Below are positions 35,065 to 43,664 of a stretch of 64,000 nucleotides of DNA, piece after piece. Both the position numbers and the translations under genes were made by a program. The notes under the pieces are model-generated. The model did no database searches. It saw nothing but the letters and a program-made list of their open reading frames with translations, and had not been told where the DNA came from. The stretch comes from Dyadobacter sp. Leaf189 (GTDB taxonomy: Bacteria > Bacteroidota > Bacteroidia > Cytophagales > Spirosomataceae), in contig NZ_LMPS01000004.1 of the NCBI RefSeq assembly GCF_001424405.1, positions 554,537-618,536 on the forward strand, in the 5' to 3' direction. The number at the start of each line of letters is the position of its first letter. The first letter of the stretch is position 1.

Positions 35065-36372
35065 ATGATGACAAAAAACTACCTTTCTCGGCTTTCAGCA
35101 TGCATTTTTTGCTATTTGTTCGTATTAAATGGCTACCCTGGCAAAGCCTTCCAGCTTTCGCAACGATCATTTTCAGATTCCGCAGTTTCCAGTCCCACCC
35201 GAATGCTGGTTGTTGGTGGCTCCCTGGCTGCTGGTGTTCAAAACGGCGGATTGTACCGGGAAGCACAGCTCACGGCTTACCCTAATTTACTCGCTAACCA
35301 AATGGGTATAAACCTGAAACAGCCGCTCTTTGACACTGCACATTACAATGGATCAGGCTACAAGATATTGATCCGGGACAACGGGCTCACATTCAGGTAT
35401 ACTCAGGTTACCAACCATTTAGCCTATGTGCCAGACTCCAGAGACAGTGCATTGATCAAATACACCGAAGGTGTTGACAATCTGGCATTGCCTTTCTTCA
35501 ATCCGAGAAGCGCCTGGAAAGACTTTAATTATTATGCGTCGCTCAACTTACCAAGTACGGAGTCACAGAATTTTATTCCATTCTTCAAAAGATTGTTGCC
35601 GGATGTGGAAGCTAACGATGGTAACACCAACTACCTGAGTTATTTAAGATCCCAAATCACGCCCGATTTTCTGGTTTTTGATGTGGGAATGGACGGTCAC
35701 CTGAGAAGCGCATTGGTCGGCGGCGATCCTTCTCAACTGCCCGCTCCGGAAGAAGGTGACCGGGCAGACAAATCAGAGTTTGCCTTCCTGAGTGAGACTG
35801 CTAGAAAAGGTAGTAAGGGTATTGCGGTCAATATTCCTGATGTTATGGACCTGCCCTATTTCAAACTTTACACATTGAAAAGATTGCAATCGCTTTGCCC
35901 GGAATGCAAGCTGACTGTGAAAGCAGCATGCGGGCCGGTCAGACCAGCTAACCAGAATGACGTGCTGCTGCCCGGAGAAAAGATTGAAAGTTTATTTTCA
36001 GGCAAATCTGACAATGAGGTACTTGGCGAGCGGGAAGTGCTGTCGGTTGATGAAAATTGTGATGAAACAATCGGCTACCGGCAAGTCAGCTGGTACAATG
36101 AATACTATGTGAAATACATCGCCGAAAAGAACAATTTCGCACTCCTGGATTTATACAGTCTTTACAAAAAGATCAACTCAGGTGACTACATCACCGACGA
36201 TGGCGTGCTGGTGGATCCCACATTTCCAAACGGAAACTTCTACTCAGACGATGCCATTCACCCGACCGGCTTTGGACAGGCAGTAATTGCGAACGAATGC
36301 ATCAAGGCAGTAAATGCCCGTTACGGCTCTAAAATCCCCCTGCTGACTACCGCATCTTATTTAAAGAAGTGA
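35065..36372 (+). CDS. Exported SGNH/GDSL-like hydrolase
   Basis: This 435-residue protein has a signal peptide (LSACIFCYLFVLNG). The block I motif is GGSLAAG with Ser53 (GDSL with Gly in place of Asp), and block V is YSDDAIHPTGFGQ with Asp396 and His399, giving a plausible catalytic triad. Four Cys in the region CPECK and AACG may form disulfides. SGNH enzymes deacylate lipids, carbohydrates or peptidoglycan. It is followed 46 nt later by a SASA-family esterase, suggesting related deacetylation roles. Confidence 0.75.
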   Translation: MMTKNYLSRLSACIFCYLFVLNGYPGKAFQLSQRSFSDSAVSSPTRMLVVGGSLAAGVQNGGLYREAQLTAYPNLLANQMGINLKQPLFDTAHYNGSGYKILIRDNGLTFRYTQVTNHLAYVPDSRDSALIKYTEGVDNLALPFFNPRSAWKDFNYYASLNLPSTESQNFIPFFKRLLPDVEANDGNTNYLSYLRSQITPDFLVFDVGMDGHLRSALVGGDPSQLPAPEEGDRADKSEFAFLSETARKGSKGIAVNIPDVMDLPYFKLYTLKRLQSLCPECKLTVKAACGPVRPANQNDVLLPGEKIESLFSGKSDNEVLGEREVLSVDENCDETIGYRQVSWYNEYYVKYIAEKNNFALLDLYSLYKKINSGDYITDDGVLVDPTFPNGNFYSDDAIHPTGFGQAVIANECIKAVNARYGSKIPLLTTASYLKK

Positions 36373-36418
36373 CAATCCGGAAAATCAATATGCCTTTCAA
36401 CAACACACCGACAGAATC

Positions 36419-38215
36419 ATGAAAAACCTCTTTTTATCCCTTCTCTTTTTTACAAGTTTCTTCACTGCAAATGCACAAATGTCGATCTCTCTTCCATTAG
36501 AGCGGTCTGTATTCCAGCGCAATGCAAATGGACAAGCGAGCGTCGCCATAGCCGGACAGGTACGACCGGGCTCACCAATAGGCGCCAATTTTGTGATCAA
36601 GTACAGAACTACCTCACTGGACAAGAACGGAAATCCACTGGCAGCGGCAACGATTTGGAACAGTGGCCTGGCGAGTACGCCCTATGCGGGTGTATTCAAA
36701 TTTTCGGCCACCTTCAATACAGGCTGGTATTTGCTGGAAGTTGGCGCATTTGAAGGCAATAACAACTTTCCTACCACATCCGGAGCTGTAAAGTTCGGAG
36801 TAGGCGAAGTCGTTTTCATCGCTGGCCAATCCAACGCGCAGGGCACGGATGGAATTGTGAACTCAACCGTTAACCCGGTGTTCTATGACTGCGTTAATTC
36901 TATCAGTAACAACCAGATCTGCAAAAACACTTATCAGTTTCCGTATATCGAAAAGATTGTAGATGGAAAGCTAATTACTCCATCCGGCAATCGTTCAGCC
37001 TGGTTTTACGGGCATTTGGGCAAGCGTATCGCAGACGAACTTATACCAGGAACAGTTGTACCGACTTTATTTTTCAATGCAGCATTTACTGGATCCTCTG
37101 TGGAGAACTGGGCAGCAACTGCCCTTGACGAAACTGCGACGGTAAAACTGCCTCTTCTCGATGGCAACATATGCTGTGCCAATATCTTCGATTGGAATAG
37201 TGAAGGGGCCGCTGGACAACCATATAAAAGCCTAAAGAATTCCTTAACTTACTTTGGCAGCATGTTTGGCGCGAGATGTGTGCTATGGCATCAGGGGGAG
37301 TCAGATAATGTCTTGAACACCTCAGAGTCGACTTATGATTCAAAGCTCCAAATTGTCTTGAACAAAAGTCGGGAACATTTTAGCAATAATTTAAGCTGGG
37401 CAATTTCAAGAGCGACATGGTACTACGGTACCGTAGACCCCATTGTAATCGCAGGTCAGCAGAAAACCAGAGCATACCAAGGAATTCTTCAACAAGGATC
37501 CTCTGCAGCAGCTATCTGGAACTCAGACATCATCCCAGCTTCTAAACGCAGAGCTGATGACAATACTCATTTTATCGCCCCCGGACTAGTTGAAGCTGGA
37601 AATCAAGCATTTGAGGCATTCAAAACGGGATTTGGTTTTACCCCAATAAAGAACATGACTTCGGTACCTGCTACAACTGCTCCGAGCTTCACAATTACCA
37701 AAAGTGGCGCAAACGTCACCATCAAAGCACCAGCAGGGTATACTTACAAATGGGTGGGAGGCGATAACCATATCACCACTGCCTTCTCTTCGGCACAAAG
37801 CATTACAGTCAGCAACAGTAACTGGAAGTCCTATCGCTGCTACATCATAAGCCCCACCCGAACCATGGTAAGTCAGGCTGTGTACACGCCCATGCTGGCA
37901 GTCGGGGGAGCCGCTCGAATGGGAGCTGAGGAAGAAGCGTTGATTGAAAATGAAGAATTTGCTTCGGTCCGGATTACGCCAAATCCTGCCAAAGGAAAAA
38001 CCATAGTCCGTTATATACTGCGCGAACCTTCGCTAGTACGCATTGACCTAGTTGACTTTAGTGGGCGCATACTATTTAGTTCTGACGAGAATGCTTGCCC
38101 TGCAGGCAACCAAGCACAGACCCTAGATCTAAGTAAATTTACTAGTGGTTCCTATATATGCAGAATCAAGATTGGCAGCTACTTCGTCTCCAAGCTTTTA
38201 GCTCTTGAAAACTAA
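36419..38215 (+). CDS. Secreted SASA-family carbohydrate esterase with T9SS sorting domain
   Basis: This 598-residue protein has a signal peptide ending in ANAQ. A beta-rich N-terminus is followed by a SASA domain (sialate O-acetylesterase / acetylxylan esterase-like): VFIAGQSNAQG with Ser138, and WHQGESD. A short Ig-like region comes next, then a C-terminal ~80-residue type IX sorting domain (VRITPNPAKGKTIVRY ... LVDFSGRILFSS ... GSYICRIK). It should be exported by the T9SS and attached to the cell surface or released. Acetylated glycans are the likely substrates. Base composition is more AT-rich than the housekeeping genes. Confidence 0.88.
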   Translation: MKNLFLSLLFFTSFFTANAQMSISLPLERSVFQRNANGQASVAIAGQVRPGSPIGANFVIKYRTTSLDKNGNPLAAATIWNSGLASTPYAGVFKFSATFNTGWYLLEVGAFEGNNNFPTTSGAVKFGVGEVVFIAGQSNAQGTDGIVNSTVNPVFYDCVNSISNNQICKNTYQFPYIEKIVDGKLITPSGNRSAWFYGHLGKRIADELIPGTVVPTLFFNAAFTGSSVENWAATALDETATVKLPLLDGNICCANIFDWNSEGAAGQPYKSLKNSLTYFGSMFGARCVLWHQGESDNVLNTSESTYDSKLQIVLNKSREHFSNNLSWAISRATWYYGTVDPIVIAGQQKTRAYQGILQQGSSAAAIWNSDIIPASKRRADDNTHFIAPGLVEAGNQAFEAFKTGFGFTPIKNMTSVPATTAPSFTITKSGANVTIKAPAGYTYKWVGGDNHITTAFSSAQSITVSNSNWKSYRCYIISPTRTMVSQAVYTPMLAVGGAARMGAEEEALIENEEFASVRITPNPAKGKTIVRYILREPSLVRIDLVDFSGRILFSSDENACPAGNQAQTLDLSKFTSGSYICRIKIGSYFVSKLLALEN

Positions 38216-38284
38216 CACCTTGATACAACATTTAGCTAATATCAGACGATGAAAGTCCAACAAATCAATGCGATATACATTACT

Positions 38285-39613
38285 ATGCAGCGACTTAGAA
38301 TACTATACTGGGTACTACTAACAGTTCTGATCGGCTGTAAGGAAGAGGACATACGACCTGAGATCCTTGAACAAAATGGCATTTACGATTTTCGTTTAGA
38401 AGGGGTTCCCAACGAAAATATAAGACCGTGGCCTGGATTCGGTGTGTCGGTGTATTTGCCCGCTGACTATAAGGGCGGAAACAAGATCAAAGTGTCATTC
38501 AAAAGATCAAAAAAAGGTCAGGTCGAGCATTTAACCAATGAGGAAGGCTGGGTTAATGGAAGTGTGACGTATGAAGGCAATTTAATACGAATTAAACCTG
38601 TATTCATAACTGTTGTCCCTTACAAACCTGCTGAAATAATCGCCAAAGGCGCTCCATATCGTTTTAAATTGACAGGCAGAAGCCAACAGCTTAATTTTCT
38701 GACAAGGCACTGGGGCTCTGATTTTGAATCTTTCGACAGCAGCGGTCAGGTGCGCCTTATACATAAGATTTCGGGAACAGTAGAACATACAACTATGAAG
38801 GCAACCCCTCCTGCTTCTGAAGGTGACCTTACTCCAGTATCGATAGACATTCCCGCGGAATTAGCAGCCGGCGAATACAAAGTTGTAGTATATCGAAGAG
38901 GAAAAGAGAAAGTACTTCCTGATCCGCTGATATTGGAAATTGGTGATATCGTAATTTCAGATGGTAATCACTGGCCTCATTTTGTGACTGATACTAATAG
39001 AGTGCTGACAATTAGTGGTTATAATTTTGTGAAAGAACACAAATACGAGCTGGAACTCAATAATGACTTTCGAACAGCACAGATTTTGAAACTTAAAGTA
39101 GTTAGCCCTTGGAAGCTCCAGACAACTATCCCAGATGAGGTGGCTAAAGACAATTACAGTGCTAAAATCAACATAGATGGAAAAAATAAGCCATTTAGTA
39201 ATATGTTTAAGTCGGACAACATAGTCGTTGTTGAAAGTGACTACAATCAACCACAACTTATGTCTCTCACGGACCTATCCCAAAGAGACTCAACAGAGTT
39301 CGGGCTGAACGTCTTCAAACCAAAAACAACGTTTAAAAAAGGCCAGAACCTACTCGCGATTATTTTTTCGCCAAATGGCATTTTTCATCAGGGGAAAAAA
39401 CTAATCCTTAAAGATGTAACAACCGGAAAAGTGCATGAGTTGTACCATGATCACCTAACCGGTGTATTTTCCGGATACCTTCTTAGTCATATATACTTTC
39501 CAATACCCTCAGATTTCCCAATTGGACGTTACGAGGTAGTTCATAGCTCTGTGCCCGACGGAATTACCAGGCGTTACAGCGAACGCTATCACCGGATTAT
39601 CACGATTGAGTAA
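38285..39613 (+). CDS. Lipoprotein, first of a tandem paralogous pair
   Basis: This 442-residue protein has a lipoprotein signal (MQRLRILYWVLLTVLIGC, Cys at residue 18). The mature part begins KEEDIRPEILEQNGIYDF and ends SERYHRIITIE, with several beta-sandwich-like segments. The downstream neighbour is homologous over its full length: both share YKGG.K.K.SF..SKKG, GWVNGS..YEGNLIRI and the identical C-terminus. No known family was recognised. The ATG at 38285 is used because it starts the signal peptide. The codon use is AT-rich. Confidence 0.75.
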   Translation: MQRLRILYWVLLTVLIGCKEEDIRPEILEQNGIYDFRLEGVPNENIRPWPGFGVSVYLPADYKGGNKIKVSFKRSKKGQVEHLTNEEGWVNGSVTYEGNLIRIKPVFITVVPYKPAEIIAKGAPYRFKLTGRSQQLNFLTRHWGSDFESFDSSGQVRLIHKISGTVEHTTMKATPPASEGDLTPVSIDIPAELAAGEYKVVVYRRGKEKVLPDPLILEIGDIVISDGNHWPHFVTDTNRVLTISGYNFVKEHKYELELNNDFRTAQILKLKVVSPWKLQTTIPDEVAKDNYSAKINIDGKNKPFSNMFKSDNIVVVESDYNQPQLMSLTDLSQRDSTEFGLNVFKPKTTFKKGQNLLAIIFSPNGIFHQGKKLILKDVTTGKVHELYHDHLTGVFSGYLLSHIYFPIPSDFPIGRYEVVHSSVPDGITRRYSERYHRIITIE

Positions 39614-39660
39614 ACCGCTGCTCATTTACAAACTATCATCAACTCTCCCCTGTGATATAT

Positions 39661-40986
39661 ATGTCGCGTCTATTTAACCTAAGCTGGATTATATTACTTG
39701 TTTTTCTGGGCTGTAAGGAAGAGGACGTACAACCTGCTGTCCTCGAACTTTATGATATTTACGATTTGGAAGTGGAAGGTGTTCCAAGGGAGAATTTAAA
39801 AACTCACCCGAAACAGAGTTTTGTTATATACCTGCCTCCTAACTACAAGGGTGGACAGAAACTCAAAATTTCATTTAGACATTCGAAAAAAGGTAAAGTT
39901 GATAGGTCATACAACAAAGATGGCTGGGTTAACGGGAGCATCGTATACGAAGGGAACTTAATAAGGATAGGAAGTCTGCAAATTGCAGTTATACCCTATA
40001 AACCGGTTGAAATTCTGCCAAATGGTAAGCCTTTCCGTTTCCCTCTTGTCGGAAAAGAAACCCTGCTGAATTTCTATGCAAGGAATTGGGGTACCGATAT
40101 GGAACCGACAGATATTCACCAGAAAGCGTCATTTATCAATAAGGCATCTGGGCAGGTCACTACAACATCGAGTTTCTCTTCCATCCCGGCCAAAGAAGGC
40201 GACCCAACGCCAGTGTCAATAAAAATCCCGATCGATATGGAGGCCGGAGAATATAAGATAGTAGTCTACCGCAGGGACCAACCGGTTGAATTACCTGACC
40301 CTTTGATAATGGAATATGGCCCTCCCGAAGCCGGAATGGATTTCTGGCCTCCGGTTTTACTAGATACAAGCAGGTTTGCAGGTATTTGGGGTTACAACCT
40401 GCTTCCTGAACACAAATATGAAATGATACTGAGCAACGATTTCGAAAACCCTAGGAAATTCTTACTGACCTCGAAAACTTCAAAATATGCCAATACAATC
40501 ATCCCACCCGGTTTTCCGACTGGTAATTATGAGAAGAGAATACTAATTGACGGCAAGGAGCTTCCGCTGCATAATCTGATCAACTCCGACAACCTGCTGA
40601 TTGTCCAAAAGGAATATGCACAACCCAGGCTAATGTCGCTGACCCATATTTCACAGTTGTACTATACAGATTTCGGGTTGGCAGTGTTCAAGCCGCTGAC
40701 GCACTTTAAGCGGGGACAAGAGATCCTGGCTATCACCGCTACACCTGATGCTCATCATTGGAAAGGGGAAAAACTGATACTCAAAAATGTGGATACTCAA
40801 AAAGAGTTCATACTTAAAAAAGCAGAGTCGAATGGCTTTTTTCCGAACATTGTTTTTTACAGTGTTTACTTCCTGATCCCGGCAGAATGCCCGCCAGGCA
40901 GGTATGCAGTCACATTCAGTTGCAGTCCCGATGGTGTAACAACATACCATAGCGAGCGCTATCACCGGATTATTACCATTGAGTGA
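39661..40986 (+). CDS. Lipoprotein, second of a tandem paralogous pair
   Basis: This 441-residue protein has a lipoprotein signal (LSWIILLVFLGC) followed by KEEDVQPAVLE. It is a clear paralog of the upstream gene, with a 47-nt gap. Shared landmarks include GWVNGSI.YEGNLIRI, GDPTPVSI.IP, AGEYK.VVYRR and the C-terminal SERYHRIITIE. The longer frame begins at GTG 39652; the ATG at 39661 is preferred. The pair lies next to a T9SS esterase and may bind or process the same glycan at the outer membrane, which is inference. Confidence 0.75.
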   Translation: MSRLFNLSWIILLVFLGCKEEDVQPAVLELYDIYDLEVEGVPRENLKTHPKQSFVIYLPPNYKGGQKLKISFRHSKKGKVDRSYNKDGWVNGSIVYEGNLIRIGSLQIAVIPYKPVEILPNGKPFRFPLVGKETLLNFYARNWGTDMEPTDIHQKASFINKASGQVTTTSSFSSIPAKEGDPTPVSIKIPIDMEAGEYKIVVYRRDQPVELPDPLIMEYGPPEAGMDFWPPVLLDTSRFAGIWGYNLLPEHKYEMILSNDFENPRKFLLTSKTSKYANTIIPPGFPTGNYEKRILIDGKELPLHNLINSDNLLIVQKEYAQPRLMSLTHISQLYYTDFGLAVFKPLTHFKRGQEILAITATPDAHHWKGEKLILKNVDTQKEFILKKAESNGFFPNIVFYSVYFLIPAECPPGRYAVTFSCSPDGVTTYHSERYHRIITIE

Positions 40987-41070
40987 CGATAGGATTTCTC
41001 AGGCCTGGTAGCAAAATAATTTCAGTAAAACGCTTAAATTTAGCATTACTCACTTCCTGCTACCTGCTTC

Positions 41071-42939
41071 ATGAAACTACGACTTCTATTCTCTACACTC
41101 GCCTTAGCCTCGTTGACGGTGAGTGCCGTTGCTCAGTCTTTTAATAATTTCCCGGTCACAACACAGAAGCCGCCCCTGCATGGCAAACATTGGATGGGGA
41201 TTACGGGTAAGCCGCTGGCAGCAACAGCCGGTGCTATGATTTTCAGCAAGGGCGGCAATGCGGTGGATGCATCCTGCGCGATGCTGGCAGCTACCTGTAC
41301 CATGTGGGATGTACTAAGTTGGGGAGGAGAAACGCAGGCATTGATTTACAATCCTAAAACAAAGAAGGTTGTGGCGATTAATGCCATGGGAGTAGCCCCG
41401 ACAGGCGCAACAGCTGATTTCTATAAAAACAAGGGTATGAAGTACCCACCAGAATATGGTCCACTAGCGGCTACAACACCAGGTACTCCCGGCGGATTGA
41501 TGACGATACTGGCAGAATACGGCACCATGAGCCTCAAAGAAGTGCTGGCGCCGGCAATGCAGATGGCCGAGGGTTATCCCATTGAAGGTCAAACTGCCAA
41601 TGCAATCGAACGCGATAAAGCAGAGATCAAGAAGTGGCCGTACTCCACGAAGGTCTTCCTTCCGCATCTAGGTCAGCCACGCGAGGCGCCGGATGCCGGT
41701 GAGATTTTCGTGCAGAAAGACCTGCTCGCAACTCTGCAAAAACTGGTAGATACCGAACAGGCCGCTTTGAAAAAAGGCAAAAACAGGAAAGACGCGATCT
41801 ATGCCGCATATGATCGTTTCTACAAAGGAGATATCGCGAAGGAAATAGCCCGCGGCACACAGGAACAAGGCGGCTTGATCACCGAGCAGGACCTTGCTAC
41901 CTGGAAGGTTAAGATAGAGGAGCCGCTGATGACCAACTACAAGGGCATTGAGGTATATAAAATGCAGCAATGGACTCAGGGACCAGTGATGTTGCAGGCT
42001 CTGAATATGCTGGAAAACTTCGATCTGAAAGGAATGGGCTACAATTCGTCGCGCTACATTCATACGCTGTACCAGGTAATGAACCTGGCTTTCGCGGATC
42101 GCGATTTCTATTACGGTGATCCTGCATTTGCCCCCGAAGAACCGATGAAAGGGCTATTATCCAAAGAATACGCCAAAGAGCGCATTAAGCAGATCAATTG
42201 GGAAAAGAATGATGCGAAAACAATGCCGGGAGATCCCTACCCTTTTGAAGGAAAGAAAAACCCGTATTCAGAGCAAATCAAGTCCTGGGGTAATTTCCAC
42301 GCCGCATTGAACCGCAATGAAAATGGCCCTAGCGAGCAGTTCATAAAGGAATTCACGGCAGGTACAACCTCTGTGGAAGCGGCAGATGAGGAAGGTTGGG
42401 TGGTGAGCATTACGCCAAGTGGTGGCTGGGTACCTGCTTGCATTGCCGGAAATACGGGAGTTGGGTTAAGTCAGCGTATGCAATCGTTTGTTCTCGATGC
42501 GAAGGAAAACCCATTCAATGTGGTGGAGCCGGGAAAACGGCCCCGCGTTACGCTCACACCGAGTCTTGCGCTGAAAGACGGTAAGCCATTTTTATCTTTT
42601 GCAAAACAGGCGGGCGACGAACAGGATCAGCTGCTGCTTCAATTCTTTTTGAATATGGTGGAATTCGGTATGACCGTGCAGGAAGCGACTGAGGCACCAA
42701 GCTTTAAAACTTTGCAGATGTACGGCAGCTTCGGAGCACACGAAAAAATTCCGGGTGGACTGATCCTGAACCAGTCCATGCCTGACTGGACCAGAAAAGA
42801 ACTCTCACGAATGAGTTATTCGTCCAGTTTCCAGCCGAGGACAAGTGGCCCCATTAATGCCATTTATTTCGACTGGCAGCACGGAAGCTTCTGGGGCGGG
42901 TCAAGCAACCATGGTGAAGACTATGGTTTTGGATGGTAA
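41071..42939 (+). CDS. Exported gamma-glutamyltransferase-family protein
   Basis: This 622-residue protein has a signal peptide ending in AVAQ. It shows the Ntn-hydrolase family layout: GKPLAATAGAMIFSKGGNAVDAS at the start, AATTPGTPGGL, and the self-processing/nucleophile site AGTTSVEAADEEGWVVS. Canonical enzymes read TTH.SV.D; here Ser replaces His after the Thr pair. Family members cleave glutathione or related gamma-glutamyl or acyl substrates in the periplasm. The substituted motif makes the substrate and processing uncertain. Confidence 0.85.
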   Translation: MKLRLLFSTLALASLTVSAVAQSFNNFPVTTQKPPLHGKHWMGITGKPLAATAGAMIFSKGGNAVDASCAMLAATCTMWDVLSWGGETQALIYNPKTKKVVAINAMGVAPTGATADFYKNKGMKYPPEYGPLAATTPGTPGGLMTILAEYGTMSLKEVLAPAMQMAEGYPIEGQTANAIERDKAEIKKWPYSTKVFLPHLGQPREAPDAGEIFVQKDLLATLQKLVDTEQAALKKGKNRKDAIYAAYDRFYKGDIAKEIARGTQEQGGLITEQDLATWKVKIEEPLMTNYKGIEVYKMQQWTQGPVMLQALNMLENFDLKGMGYNSSRYIHTLYQVMNLAFADRDFYYGDPAFAPEEPMKGLLSKEYAKERIKQINWEKNDAKTMPGDPYPFEGKKNPYSEQIKSWGNFHAALNRNENGPSEQFIKEFTAGTTSVEAADEEGWVVSITPSGGWVPACIAGNTGVGLSQRMQSFVLDAKENPFNVVEPGKRPRVTLTPSLALKDGKPFLSFAKQAGDEQDQLLLQFFLNMVEFGMTVQEATEAPSFKTLQMYGSFGAHEKIPGGLILNQSMPDWTRKELSRMSYSSSFQPRTSGPINAIYFDWQHGSFWGGSSNHGEDYGFGW

Positions 42940-42965
42940 GCGGCATCCGTTATTGAAAGTTGGTT

Positions 42966-43439
42966 TTAAAGCAGCTCGTCGGTCGTCAGGCGCATTTCGA
43001 CCAAATGCTTTTTAAAACCAACTTTCTCATAAGCAGCAACGGCTGATTTGTTGGCATCATACACCTGCAAACGCACCTCCGGCAGGCCCTTTTGCCTGGC
43101 CCATTCCACGAGTTTTTTGATAATCAACCGGTTAATGCCTTTTCCACGCTGCTCCGGCACGACATACATGAAGCCCAGGAATGCATAACGATCAAACTGG
43201 TTATAAGGCTTGGCAGGCAGGATCCGAACGTGCCCGGCGCCTGCCAGCTGACCATTGATTTCTGCCACAACTACCTCTGTCTCTTCATTATCGATCATTT
43301 TGGCAAGATCATAATAATTAAAATCCTCCGCGACGAAAGTCTCGTCAAATGGACGCTCGGCTTTGATAATGCCCTGTTCAAATTCCAGCAATATGGGCAA
43401 CTCCTCTATTCTGGCTGTCCTGATATTAATTTCTTCCAT
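42966..43439 (-). CDS. GNAT-family N-acetyltransferase
   Basis: This 157-residue cytoplasmic protein has the GNAT acetyl-CoA signature YVVPEQRGKGINRLIIKKLVEWARQKG (about residues 95-120), followed by LPEVRLQVYDANKSAVAAYEKVGF, the last two strands of the fold. The substrate cannot be deduced. It is convergent with the glutamyltransferase gene and divergent from the protease-PLD gene. Confidence 0.88.
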   Translation of the reverse strand: MEEINIRTARIEELPILLEFEQGIIKAERPFDETFVAEDFNYYDLAKMIDNEETEVVVAEINGQLAGAGHVRILPAKPYNQFDRYAFLGFMYVVPEQRGKGINRLIIKKLVEWARQKGLPEVRLQVYDANKSAVAAYEKVGFKKHLVEMRLTTDELL

Positions 43440-43664
43440 GAATATTTCCCGATGTAAGCGGTTTTCTCAACCGCGGTTTATGGTGCAAAATGCAAAGTTC
43501 GCATTCATTTGCCCGCTTTAATTAACAAAAAATTGATCTGCCAAGAAAAAGAAAATGCACCGGAACAGTGTTCTACCGGTAAGTAAAAAACCGCATTTAT
43601 AGCCAGTCCGCACCCGATAGTTGGATAACTTAGGTTAACGTTCCACACCTTAACATGCAGCGAT

